Assembly (NCBI GenBank): GCA_016946835.1
Contig: JACVTC010000385.1
Span: 1 to 33,703 of the forward strand
From: Neocallimastix lanati (nom. inval.)
Taxonomy: Eukaryota > Neocallimastigomycota > Neocallimastigomycetes > Neocallimastigales > Neocallimastigaceae
Reading direction: 5' to 3'
DNA: 33,703 bases
Below are positions 1 to 10,046 of the stretch, piece by piece (the stretch's first letter is position 1; each line of letters starts with the position of its first letter). Below the pieces are notes generated by a model that was not told the DNA's origin, did no database searches, and was given only the letters and a program-made list of their open reading frames with translations. A program made the translations under genes and the position numbers.

Positions 1-342
1 TCCATTGGCCAAGTATCCCTTCTTCCATATAATAGTTCAAAGCTGCTGAATTTAGTTTTTGAACTTTTTGTTGTTCTAAGTGCCCATAAGACTGATGGAA
101 GACATTCGTCCCATTCCTGTTCTTCCGTTATTAATAATCGTAATATTTTTCCAATCTCTCTATTTCTGTTTTCTATCATTCCATTTGATTGTGGATGGTG
201 TGGTGCAGTAAAATGTACCCATGATCCATATAAATCGATCATCATTTTTGTAATATCCGAAATGAATGAGGATCCATTGTCTGTTATGATTATTTCTGGT
301 GGTCCATGTCTTGCTATTACTTCTGTTAAAAATTTAATTACC
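1..342 (-). pseudogene. Integrase core fragment of a foreign Ty3/gypsy lineage
   Basis: The minus strand is open from about base 342 to the left edge of the window. It encodes the second half of a retroviral-type integrase, the enzyme that inserts element cDNA into host DNA. Visible motifs are a TDNGSSF block carrying the second catalytic Asp, HHPQSNG, and the catalytic Glu in GMIENRN, with 35 residues between Asp and Glu (DD35E). WALRTTKSSKTKFSSFELLYGR follows. This sequence is clearly unlike the integrases of C and E in this window, so it does not continue the family A pol next to it. It could belong to an F-like family, whose pol is missing here. Both ends are incomplete. The integrase call is firm; the family assignment is a guess. 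Confidence 0.85.
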
Positions 343-524
343 TGTTCTGATTATATGAAATATAAATTTATTATTAATTTTCATAAATCAATTAATTTCA
401 TAAATTAATATATTTTACATAATTTAATGCATTAGCATTATTTTGTAAACGTGAATTACATTAAATAATTTAATGTACAAAATAAATTAATTAATGTACT
501 AAAGATATTGATCATATCTTTACA
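343..524. repeat. 182-bp AT-rich insert with TG...CA ends
   Basis: This noncoding block separates the decayed family A RNase H from the foreign integrase fragment. Read on the plus strand it starts TGTTCTGATT and ends ATCTTTACA. Read on the minus strand it starts TGTAAAGATATGATCAATAT, closely resembling the palindromic 5' end of the family C LTR (TGTAAAGATATTATTAATAT). The flanking 5-mers TTACC and CTGTG differ, so no target duplication is seen. It may be a deleted LTR or a miniature element. Confidence 0.4.
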
Positions 525-2751
525 CTGTGTTGTCTTTGATTTGCAACCTTTCCTCCTAATGTGTATATTAAGTTCCTATGATCTGTATAAACAGTGATTT
601 GGTATTTAGCACCAAGGAGTAGATGTCTCCAAGCAATAAAAGCATCCCTTATAGCGAGTAGTTCTTTGTCAGTAATTGTATAATTTATTTCGGCGTTTAG
701 TAAACTTCTAGAATAATATGCTACTGGATGTAAATTATTATCTTTATCCCTTTGAGATAGAACAGCACCATAGCATAATTACTTGCATCACATTCTACTA
801 TAAAAGGTTTTGTAATATCAGGATGAAGTAGAATTGGAGAAGTAATTAATCTTTTCTTTAATTCCTTAAAAGCATTTTCACATTCATTCGTCCATAAAAA
901 TTTAATATTTTTCCTTGTTAAATTATGTAAAGGTTTTGCAATTTTTGCAAAATCTTTAACAAATCTTCTATAGTAATTACATAGGCCAATAAATCTTTGA
1001 ACATCTTTTAAATTTTCTGGTCTTGGCCACTCTTCTATAGATTTAATTTTCTTTGGGTCAGTAGATACACCATCACCAGATAAAATGTAACCTAAAAATT
1101 CAACTTTATTCTGGTCAAATTCACATTTTTTCTAATTTTGCATATAAATTATTATTAATTAAAGTTTGAAGGACGTTTCTGATTGATTATGATGCTCCTC
1201 TAAATCTTTGGAATAAATTAAAATATCATCTAAATATAAGATCACACACTTTTCTAAGTATGGTCTAAGAATAGAGTTAATAAATGATTGAAAAGTGGCA
1301 GGCGCATTTTTTAATCCAAACGGCATAACTAAATATTCATAATGGCCATATTTAGTTCTAAACGCAGTTTTATATTCGTCACCCTCTTTTATTCTTATTA
1401 AATTATAAGCTGAACGTAAATCCAATTTCGTAAAATATTTTGCTCCCTTTACTTTTTCTATTATATCTGTTATTAGAGGGAGAGGATATGAATTTCTTAT
1501 AGTTACTGCATTTAATTTTTTATAGTCTACACATAACCGAAGGGAACCATCTTTTTTCTTTTGAAAAAGGACAGGATATCCAGCAGGAGATTCTGATGGT
1601 CTAATAAATCCTTTTTCTAAATTTTCTTTTATATAGTCCTTAAGAACTTGTGATTCTTCTTCAGTTAATGGATAAATTGGGCCGTAATGGAGTGTAGCGT
1701 CTTTTTCTAAAACAATCTTACAGTCGGTTAAACGGTGAGGAGGTAATTTATCTGCCTCTTTTTTGCTAAATACGATTGCTAAATCTTGATATTGATGAGG
1801 AATTTCTTCTATTTTTAGTTCCTCATTTTCAATTTCAACTTTATCTTTAGTTGAAAGAAAACAATATATTAAAAAATTATAACTAAATTCTTTTTTATTA
1901 TTATATAAATCTCGATGATTTTTGTTAAATTTTTTGGAAGAAAATTTACTTTTAGATTTATTTAAATATTTTACATATACATAAATTTTAGAATTTTTAT
2001 ATTTATTAAACTTTGGATTTTTTGAAAAATTTTTTAAATTTTTTAAATTAAATTTTTTGGAGATATTTTTTGAATTATTTTTTGATCGATTTTTTGAAAA
2101 ATTTTTGTAATAAAATTTATTTTTTATTTTTCTTTTAAAAAATTTATTTTTAAAAATTTTTCTTTTCAACGAGTTTAAATAAAAATTATTTCCCTTATAT
2201 TTTATGGAATTATTTTTATGATCATTTAAAGAATTATAATTTAAATAAGAATATAAGGTATTATTTTTATAATTGTAATGTATTTTGAATTTCCTAATAA
2301 ACTGATTTCCAAAAAGTAAATCAGTAGGAATACAATTTGAGATTAAAAATTTTTCTTTAAAATCTTGAAAATAAAATTTATTATTTTTAAAAAATTTAAT
2401 TTGAAAATTTAACCAAACAAATTGATCTAATTTGGTAGTTCTGCCTGAAATACCTTTAACTGGGATTTTATTTTTTGTTTTTTGAATATTTAGTTTTAAT
2501 TTATTTGCTAATTTTTCTGTGATAAAATTGCAAAAGGATCCTGAATCTAACATAGATTCAGAAGTTAATTTTTGAATTTTTTCATTTTTAATTGAAAAAT
2601 TATTTAAGAATTTAATAGGAATATAAGATTTGAATAAAAGGAATGTAGATGGGAGATTTGATTCATTGATTGAATCAAGTGTAGGAAAATTATAATAAAT
2701 TGTTTTTAAATTTTTTGATGTTCTGGACTCCTTTTGAAGTCCATCAATTAG
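525..2751 (-). pseudogene. pol: Family A pol: protease, RT and partial RNase H, frameshifted and truncated
   Basis: This is a decayed Ty3/gypsy pol close to the E pol in this window. The frame entered by -1 frameshifting starts at 2751 and is open through an internal ATG at 2553. It contains the protease motif [10 protein letters not shown], then a long Lys/Asn/Phe-rich spacer (about 2230-1850), then reverse transcriptase motifs [42 protein letters not shown] and YLDDILIYS. The continuous frame stops at 1159. Compared with E, a base is missing just before that stop, an extra A lies in the homopolymer near 1130, and a base is missing near 770 inside RNase H. RNase H breaks off at an NQRQH motif near 530. 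The integrase of this family is absent, so the copy is dead. Single-base sequencing errors could explain individual shifts but not the truncation. Confidence 0.88.
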
Positions 2752-2757
2752 TTTTTT
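2715..2757 (-). promoter_or_regulatory. -1 programmed ribosomal frameshift signal of family A
   Basis: The gag frame ends CAA AAA AAC TAA. This contains the canonical slippery heptamer A AAA AAC (2757-2751) directly before the stop. The -1 frame continues as CTA ATT GAT and is open into pol. Immediately downstream, GGACT pairs with AGTCC, and an outer TTGAT pairs with ATCAA, across 2715-2747. The family E element has the same layout with a different outer stem. Confidence 0.8.
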
Positions 2758-3818
2758 TGGTTATTATGTTGATTATTATTATTGTTATTATTAAAATAAT
2801 TATTGCTAGATTTATTTTTAGTATAATAATAATTATTATTATTATAATTCTTGCTATTGTTTACATGTGGGCTTGAATGTTTCTTTCTCAAATTTTTATT
2901 ATCAATATTATTTCTTAATTGGTCCTTACTTTTAATATTATTTTCAAATAAGATGCACTTAGTATAAATATCACCAAGCTTTGTAGGGAATTCTTCCATT
3001 TTATCTGTTTCTTCTTGGAACTTTGGGTGGAGTCCATTATAGAAAAATAAGACTAAAGCTTCTTCGTCCCAAGACAGACCAGTAGTTAACGTTCTAAACT
3101 TTTCTATATAATCATTTATTTTCCCATACGAATGTTTTAATTTTACTAACTGGATTTTAGCCAATTTTTTACTTGCAACATTCGTAAAAGTTTTCTTTAT
3201 ATCACTTAATAATTTCTTTAGTGTTCCTGGATGATTGTTCTCGTTATAGGTAGCAATATACCAATTTCTTGCACCGTCTCTCAAACGAGATTTGACAAAG
3301 TTTATTTTTACTTCTTCTGGTAATCCTAAGTTGGGATAAGTTGAGAAAGTATCTTCACATAATTGACAAAATAAATCTGTGTCATTAGTGTTTCCTGAGA
3401 AGAATCCAGGTTCAGGTACTTGTTGCAAATTATTAGAATAACTATTTTTCATGATAACATCATTGTCTGCATCACGTCTGGTAGAAATAGAGGCGTTATC
3501 ATCTTGATTTTGTGGTACAGATTGGCTAGAAGAGGGATCATCATTGGTACTAATTTTTATATCTAATTTTTCATTGAATATTTTAGTTAAATTAGAAAGT
3601 TGATTAATAATATTTTTATTATCTCTATTAAGTGTATAGAGTTTTTTCTGTAAGTCTTGATTATATTTATTAAAATCTTCTTTTAATAAAAAGCTATCGT
3701 TAACAGAAGAAGCTAATTCTGATACGGTAACTTGGGCGTCAGACCTTAACTTATTAACTTCTGACATTGGGGCAACGTCAGGTATTGAATTAGCCCAGAC
3801 GTTCGTATAGTAAGACAT
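2748..3818 (-). CDS. gag: Family A Gag
   Basis: This 356-residue frame starts at ATG 3818, 22 bases inside the self-primer site, and is intact. Gag builds the cytoplasmic virus-like particle. The N-terminal third is a predicted coiled coil (about residues 25-90, [14 protein letters not shown]). A retrotransposon Gag core follows, with [16 protein letters not shown] near 140, [10 protein letters not shown] near 180 and [16 protein letters not shown] near 260. The C-terminal 45 residues are an Asn/Tyr/Lys-rich tract. There is no CCHC zinc knuckle, so nucleic-acid binding presumably relies on the basic Asn/Lys tail. The end overlaps the -1 frameshift signal. It is the ortholog of the broken E gag and serves as the intact reference for locating indels there. 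Confidence 0.88.
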   Translation of the reverse strand: MSYYTNVWANSIPDVAPMSEVNKLRSDAQVTVSELASSVNDSFLLKEDFNKYNQDLQKKLYTLNRDNKNIINQLSNLTKIFNEKLDIKISTNDDPSSSQSVPQNQDDNASISTRRDADNDVIMKNSYSNNLQQVPEPGFFSGNTNDTDLFCQLCEDTFSTYPNLGLPEEVKINFVKSRLRDGARNWYIATYNENNHPGTLKKLLSDIKKTFTNVASKKLAKIQLVKLKHSYGKINDYIEKFRTLTTGLSWDEEALVLFFYNGLHPKFQEETDKMEEFPTKLGDIYTKCILFENNIKSKDQLRNNIDNKNLRKKHSSPHVNNSKNYNNNNYYYTKNKSSNNYFNNNNNNNQHNNQKN

Positions 3819-3840
3819 ATCAAGGTAGCAACTAAAACTA

Positions 3841-3852
3841 GGGTAAGGTTAT
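3841..3852 (-). promoter_or_regulatory. Family A self-primer binding site
   Basis: On the minus strand the first bases after the 5' LTR are ATAACCTTACCC. There is no TGG as expected for tRNA priming. The LTR contains the exact complement GTAAGGTTAT (4130-4121, minus strand), 40 bases downstream of a TATAAAAG box at 4170-4163. Counting three LTR bases beyond the site, the pairing extends to 13 nt. Confidence 0.72.
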
Positions 3853-4565
3853 TGTTAAGATTTTGATATAATTTGTAGTTTAAATTTAAATAAAATAATA
3901 TGGTTTATTAAAAAATATTCACTAAGTCGATATATCTATATAGTAACATACTATATAGATATATAATAAAAATAATAAATATTTAAATGTTTAGTTTAAT
4001 AAAAATTTATTTATAATAAACTTTGATAATTAGAATTATCAAATTAATTTAATTTTAAATTTGTTTATTTTATTTAATAATAAAATATCTATAATATATT
4101 ACTATTAAGGTAATTTTACAATAACCTTACAAAGAGCATAAAAGATAAATTTTTACATCTTTCTTTTATACTTTGTAAGTTACATAATAATAATATTCAA
4201 TTATAAGATAGTAATAATATAGTAATATAAATACTAATAAAATATAAAGATAAATTTAATTATATAATTAATTTGAATAATTGAATTTAATATAGATATG
4301 TTGTAAACATATATAAAAACATAATATAAATAAAATACACGTGACGTCAAATGTATCATTGAAATTAATTATTAATATAAACCTTATTTATTAATATTCT
4401 CAGAATTATTAGGCCTAAGATAACCCTTTAAATATTAAACAAGAATTTATATTAATTATTAATTATTTAAATATATATATTATTTATAATTAAATAAATA
4501 ATATTTTTAATTATTGAAATGTAAATAACTGAAATTGAGATTTCAATTCAGTTATAATTTCAACA
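3853..4565 (-). repeat. 5' LTR of family A element (A1)
   Basis: This 713-bp LTR begins (minus strand) TGTTGAAATTATAACTGAAT and ends AAATCTTAACA. Related copies lie at 5465-6173 and, in plus orientation, at 24361-25068. It has a near-palindromic 5' end, a TATA box at 4170-4163, the predicted transcript start near 4130, the composite motif CACGTGACGTCA (4338-4349) and the palindrome TTAGGCCTAA (about 4409-4418). The partner 3' LTR is outside the window or lost. Confidence 0.88.
4338..4349. promoter_or_regulatory. CACGTG-TGACGTCA composite motif in family A LTR
   Basis: CACGTGACGTCA merges an E-box core (CACGTG) with a full CRE palindrome (TGACGTCA), the site class bound by bZIP factors. The same place reads CATGTGACGTCA at 5950-5961 in A2 and the intact motif, inverted, at 24573-24584 in A3. 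The family C LTR has the related CACGTGATTTCA. Retention of the CRE core in three otherwise AT-only LTRs suggests a promoter element. Confidence 0.5.
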
Positions 4566-4619
4566 TTTAACCTAAAGAATCTACCTAAATACCATTTTTA
4601 TAGTGGTCACGTATCAATT

Positions 4620-6221
4620 TGTTAGAAATTGAAATAAAAATTCTTTTATATCAATTTCTATTCTACAATTTTATATTAATAATATTATTATTAACTAAAA
4701 TTGAGAAATTTAAATTTGTTTTATTAAAATAAATCGAGTTTATTATAAGAAAATTTAAATAAATTTAATTTATTTTTTTTTTTTTTTTTTTTTTAAAAAA
4801 AATAATAAATAAAATTTATTTTAAGATTAAAAAAGAATAAATTTGTTGTTATTAATTTATAAAATTTTATTATTATTATTATTTTTCTTATAATAATAAC
4901 TCTTAATTTCTAAAGGAACTTAAGAGTCTCTATTTATACTTTTTCAAAATTTTAAATTAAATATTGTCTAATCTTAACAAATTTCTTATTTAGGAAAAGA
5001 TTAGAAGAAAAACCTAAATAAGTTTCGATTAATATTCTAAACATATTAATCATCGGATCATTAAGTAAAACCAATACCAATCAGTATTCGGGAAAACCTT
5101 ATAGATCGATTTTCTAATTATTTTTATAATAAATAATTTTAATTAAATGTCCAAAATAATAAATAAAAAAAAATTAAAAATTGAAAAAATTTGTCCAAAT
5201 TTAGAAAAAATTTTTTGTTATGAAAAATTTTAAATAATTTTTGATTATGTCTAAACATTTAAATAATAATTATAACGAATAAATATTAACTAATATTAAT
5301 AAAATTTTTAATTATTAAGTTTAACTAATAATTGGTTAACTACTCCTAATTTTTAAATAATTTTACATGTAATAGTTATAGTACATTGTTACAAAATAAA
5401 TAATGATAATGTAAAAATAATGTATTTCTAATTATTAAGTATTTAATATATTAATACATAATAATGTTAAGATTTTAGTATAATTTATAGTTTAAATTTA
5501 AATAAAATAATATGTTTTATTAAAAAATATTCACTAAGTCGATATGTCTATATAGTAATATACTATATAGATATATAATAATAATTAAAAATATTTAAAT
5601 GTTTAATTTAATAAAAATTTATTTATAATAAACTTTGATAATTAGAATTATAAAATTAATTTAATTTTAAATTTGTTTATTTTATTTAATAATAAAATAT
5701 CTATAATATATTACTATTAAGGTAATTTTACAATAACCTTACAAAGAGCATAAAAGATAAATTTTTACATCTTTCTTTTATACTTTGTAAGTTACATAAT
5801 AATAATATTCAATTATAAGATATTAATAATATAGTAATATAAATAATAATAAAATATAAAGATAAATTTAATTATATAATTAATTTGAATAATTGAATTT
5901 AATATAGATATGTTGTAAACATATATAAAAACATAATATAAATAAAATACATGTGACGTCAAATGTATCATTGAAATTAATTATTAATATAAACCTTATT
6001 TATTAATATTCTCAGGATTATTAGGCCTAAGATAACCCTTTAAATATTAAACAAGAATTTATATTAATTATTAATTATTTAAATATATATATTATTTATA
6101 ATTAAATAATATTTTTAATTATTGAAATGTAAATAACTGAAATTGAGATTTCAATTCAGTTATAATTTCAACAAATAAGAAATAATAATTAAAATTTAAA
6201 AATTTATTATTATTTCTTACA
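4620..6221 (-). repeat. D-like solo LTR 1, split by a family A solo LTR
   Basis: The two parts, 4620-5464 and 6179-6221, together form an LTR of about 888 bp. It is flanked by the exact duplication CAATT (4615-4619 and 6222-6226). The middle (4860-5130) is a divergent minus-strand copy of the element D LTR, including the TATA region, AAGAGTTATTATTAT and the block around GATTAGAAGAAAAACCTA. Both ends are palindromic. No internal sequence is present, so it is a solo LTR left by LTR-LTR recombination. A T-run lies at 4772-4794. Confidence 0.8.
5465..6173 (-). repeat. Family A solo LTR (A2) nested in D-like solo LTR 1
   Basis: This 709-bp copy is nearly collinear with the family A 5' LTR at 3853-4565. 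It is flanked by the exact duplication AATAA (5460-5464 and 6174-6178) and has no internal sequence, so it inserted as an element and then recombined to a solo LTR. It keeps the TATA box and the self-primer donor ATAACCTTAC (plus-strand spelling, 5733-5742). Confidence 0.88.
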
Positions 6222-6227
6222 CAATTA

Positions 6228-7071
6228 TGTAAAGAATTAATTAAAAATATTTAATTATATTAATAATTAATTCTTTCTACAATTAATAATAAAAAATATT
6301 ATTAATTGAGATAAAATTAAAAAATATAATATAAAAATTGAAAACGAAAATTTAAAAACTTAGAGTTTATTATAAGATTATAATAAACAACACTAAAAGT
6401 AGGTTAAAAGTTTTTTAGAAATTATTTTATTATAAAAATTTTTTATTAAAAGTAATTTTAAAATATTTGTGTTAATTATTATAATTTCTTATAATAATAA
6501 CTCTTGATTATTTTTAGAAGAATCAAGAGTCCTATTTATATTAATTTGATTTCTAATCTTGGAAAATTATCTCTATCTAGAAAAAGATTAGAAGAAAAAA
6601 CTAGATAGATCTCGATTGGTGTTTTATTACATCAATCTTTAGTTAATAAGAAAACCAGAATAAGGGAGAAAACTTATTAACTAATTATATATTAATTTTA
6701 TTAATATTTAATCACAAGTATAATTAAATAATTAATTCTTTTAATTATCTTAATTAAAAGTCCAAGAAATAATATAATTTAATTATTTCTTGATTAAATA
6801 AAATTATCATTTTAATACAATTTAATTTTTCTTAATTAAATAGAATTTATCATTATTTTAATACAATAATACATTATTATAATTTAATATATTAATTATT
6901 GATAATTTAATTTAATGTAAATAAATTTTAAAACAATAATATTAATTAATAATTACTATGTGACATAATTAATAAAACTATTCATAAAATTTTATAAAAT
7001 AATAAACTTTAAATATTAATTTTTTAATAAAGAATAATAATTATTTTGAAAAATAATTATAATTCTTTACA
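6228..7071 (-). repeat. D-like solo LTR 2
   Basis: This 844-bp LTR starts TGTAAAGAATTATAATTATT on the minus strand and ends with a palindrome closing in CTTTACA. Exact duplication AATTA flanks it (6223-6227 and 7072-7076). The 6480-6700 section is a divergent copy of the D LTR promoter region (ATATAAATAGG, then AATCAAGAGTTATTATTAT). It differs substantially from solo LTR 1, so the two are separate insertions. Confidence 0.85.
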
Positions 7072-7077
7072 AATTAA

Positions 7078-7916
7078 TGTTATGGTTCGGGTTTTATTAG
7101 AATTTTTATTTAATTATTTATTTTTAATATTTTTCTGTCTACATTTTAATTATTGAAAAACTTCACTTATTTATACTTTTTGAAAAAAAATAAATATGTA
7201 AAGCCTTTCTACATTTTATTATCATATTTAAAAAAAATAATTTACTATTACTAATTAATTAAAATTTTATATTAATTTAAATTAACTAATTCATAAGTAT
7301 TTTTATTTTAATAAATTTTGTTTGTATAATTTTATATTATTTTTCATATACTAAAACTAAATTATTTAATATATACGAAAAGTAACAAACAAAATTTAAA
7401 AAGATTTTACAGAAAAATAAAGTTATTTTAATCAAGAATGTTAATATAATATTCTTATATTTTATATAAAATAAATTTAAAAACTATAATATATTTAATA
7501 TTTATTATTAATCAATTAAGATTTGATTTTATTTGTGGGAAATAAAAATATTAAATAATCAATTTAAAAATAAAATAAAATACTAAAAAAAATACAAGTT
7601 TAATATTGATACAATATAATAATAATATAATAATATATTTGAAAATAAAAATAAAATATTAATATTGATAATAAACACTTTAATAAAATAATAAAATTTA
7701 AGGTTAAACTATAGATATTGATATTAATAATAAAAATATAGAATTATTGATAATATTTTAGAAACTTTTAATAAAAATATAAAAAAAAATATATATTTAG
7801 AAAATATTTTAGTATAGAAAATATAGTAAAGTAATATTAAGTAAAGAATAATATAATGGATTCTAAAGTAAGTTGAAATTCTAATTAATAATCCATTATA
7901 TGTTCGTTCTTTACCA
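7078..7916 (-). repeat. Repeat H, left copy (possible LTR)
   Basis: An AT-rich 839-bp block runs from TGTTATGGTTCGGG to TTTACCA and is repeated in inverted orientation at 32843-33620. It has TG...CA ends and is flanked by TTAA (7074-7077, and 7917-7919 continued at 21750 after removing element D). On the minus strand a TATAAATA box lies near 7170, giving the tentative strand. No coding potential is seen. A short open frame across 7724-7948 is only a chance opening. It is probably a solo LTR of an undetermined family. Confidence 0.5.
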
Positions 7917-7919
7917 TTA

Positions 7920-8801
7920 TGTAAGAATCTATAATTATTTGTTAGCAAATAATTATATTTTCTTAGTTAAGTTATTATAACTATAACTTTATTTAATTAC
8001 ATATAATATTTATTAAATTTATTTAATTTAATTTTAAATATTCATTAATTTAACAAAATTTATTTAATTAATTTTAAATAATATATTTACAATATGCTAA
8101 ATTCTCTACTGTAACTAATGTATTTTGTATTGTATTTTATTCTGTATTTTATAATGTATTCTGTATTTTATAATGTATTCTGTATTTTATTAACTATTTA
8201 ATTTTATATTTTTAATATAAGGATAAATTATATGATCGAAATATCTTTTATTATTTTATTCTTTTATTTTCGATCATTAGATTGGAAAATCGGTTAATTA
8301 AGATTTTTTCCAATTACTTTTTAGAAGTAATCAGTTTTACTTAATTAATGCGATGATCGATATGGATAGAATATCGATCGAAAACTTATCTAGGTTTTTC
8401 TATCTAATCTTTTCCTAGATAAGAGATTTGTTAAGATTAGAAAACCCTTTCTTATTTAACCTTATTTTCATAAAAAAATATAAATAAGGCTCTTGAGTTC
8501 TCTTTGAGAAATCAAGAGTTATTATTATAAAAAACATAGTTATAATAGTAACATTTTTATATTTTTAACTTTAATAAATTAATAAAAATATTTTATTCAA
8601 AAACATATTTTTAAAATCAATTTATACAAACAATTCTTTTCTTACTTTTTGTGTTATTATTATAATTAATTTTATAATAAACTCTACTCTAAAGGTAAAA
8701 AAAAAAAATTTATTTTATTTTATTTTCTCAACTTAATGAATTAGTCGTTAAGTTGTAGTTAATAATTCTATTTTGAGTTAGTTCTTAATAGAATTATTAC
8801 A
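7920..8801 (+). repeat. 5' LTR of element D
   Basis: The LTR begins TGTAAGAATC and ends TAGAATTATTACA. Its 5' end forms a long palindrome (ATAATTATTTG / CAAATAATTAT around a 4-nt loop), and so does its 3' end (AATAATTCTATT / AATAGAATTATT). A 19-bp tandem unit (CTGTATTTTATAATGTATT) occurs at 8142-8190. The promoter has TATAAATA at 8479-8486, a short CTCTTGA/TCAAGAG hairpin, and a predicted transcript start near 8514-8516. The copy at 20863-21744 has the same length. Confidence 0.92.
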
Positions 8802-8813
8802 ATAATAACTCTT
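8802..8813 (+). promoter_or_regulatory. Element D self-primer binding site
   Basis: The twelve bases after the 5' LTR, ATAATAACTCTT, are the exact complement of AAGAGTTATTAT at 8514-8525 in the LTR. That donor lies 35-37 bases after the TATAAATA box. There is no tRNA-type TGG. Its sequence is unrelated to the A/E and C sites, so the pairing rather than the sequence is conserved. Confidence 0.72.
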
Positions 8814-9179
8814 CTTAGATTAGCTTAGGGTTAGATAAAATGTGAAAAATTTTTAGAATAGTGTAACATTGGAAATTTTATTAGTGAATTAGTCTATTGA
8901 AATTATATATATTAGAATACAATAATAATATATAGCTAGAGTGGCGCAAAAAAAAAAAAAAATTTTTTAATAGTAAATAATAGAATAATAAATTAATATT
9001 TTAGAATAGTTTTAAATTATAATAATTTTTAAGTTAATTAAAATAATTAATAAATATAATAATATATATTAGATTTAGAATAATAATAGAATAGATAATA
9101 ATTATTTTAATAATATAGAATTAATAATATAGAATAATTTTAGATAATATAATTAAGAATAGAAATAATAATTTAAAAT

Positions 9180-9224
<45 letters not shown>

Positions 9225-10046
9225 CTATAATAATAATAAAGAAATAAAGAAATAAATAAAAATTTTAAAAAATAAATAAAAAAAAATAACAAACTGAGAA
9301 GGTAATAATACCTTCATATATAGAGTTAGCCATCTAATTGGGGATGGTGAGTACATTTTTAGGTAGTAATAAAGGAAAGGTCTCCTTTTCCTATACCGTA
9401 GCGGTTTGTACTGTACGGAAATGCAGTATTTCACGTGAAAGTATAGGTTATCCGAATGTAGCTCTAGCGAATAAGGAACTCTTGGTCACCGAAGGCCTCG
9501 AGGTTCTTCAATACTATGTATTGAAGTAAAATTATATAGTTTTAATTTTAATAATGGGTTTTAACAGTTTGTTTATCCCAAACAAAATTGGTTATAGCAG
9601 TTATGTTTTTTTTTATGATTGATTATATAAAACTGCTATGGAAAACATAAAATATTTTTTTTATTTTTTAATGGATCACTTTTGCCGGTTTTTGAATGTT
9701 GTAAGGCATAAGAAAGTGATATTGAATTTTAATTAAAATAATACTAAATATTGTATTTATGCAGAAGTTTATAATAAAGGATAAGTTTATAATAATATTT
9801 TGTTAATCATTTTAATTTAATTTCCAAGTACGTTGTTGACCGTTACTGGTAGGCTGTAACATTAGACCTACACCTCAGCCCTTTGGTTGATAAACCAAAT
9901 GACGGTAACACGGGAAGGAAGAAATTAAAGTGTATTCTATAAAATATTTATTAATCAAAATCCTTATTATAATTCTTAATTTTGTGTAATAAAAATGTCC
10001 ATTTTGTTAACTCTATCCTATTTTTATCTATACTAAAGGCATAAAA
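8814..10046 (+). other. Long noncoding leader of element D
   Basis: These 1.2 kb carry no recognisable gene. The first 370 bases are AT-rich, followed by a 40-base A run (9184-9223). From about 9290 to 9540 and 9830 to 9930 the composition is clearly less AT-rich and inverted repeats are dense: GAAGGTAATAATACCTTC, GGAAAGG/CCTTTTCC, TACTG/CAGTA, TTTCACGTGAAA, CTTCAATAC/GTATTGAAG, GTAGG/CCTAC and TTTGGTT/AACCAAA. A 63-codon open frame at 9338-9529 matches nothing I know. A structured RNA leader with a packaging or translation role is one possibility; a captured foreign fragment is another. Confidence 0.55.

Noticed and set aside
7724-7948. 74-codon open frame, minus strand
   Set aside because: It lies across the end of repeat H and the start of the D LTR, consists of Ile/Leu/Tyr/Phe-rich translation of A/T DNA, and its mirrored H copy is not needed as coding. 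It is a chance opening.
9225-9529. Two short overlapping frames on opposite strands (69 and 63 codons) in the D leader
   Set aside because: No family resemblance, no coding context, and they coincide with hairpin-rich sequence. Treated as part of a structured leader; only the less AT-rich composition was kept as a finding.
9838-9915. tRNA-like or ribozyme fold in the D leader
   Set aside because: No T-loop consensus, no anticodon arm of proper size and no hammerhead core (CTGATGA...GAAA). Only a generic three-way junction can be supported.
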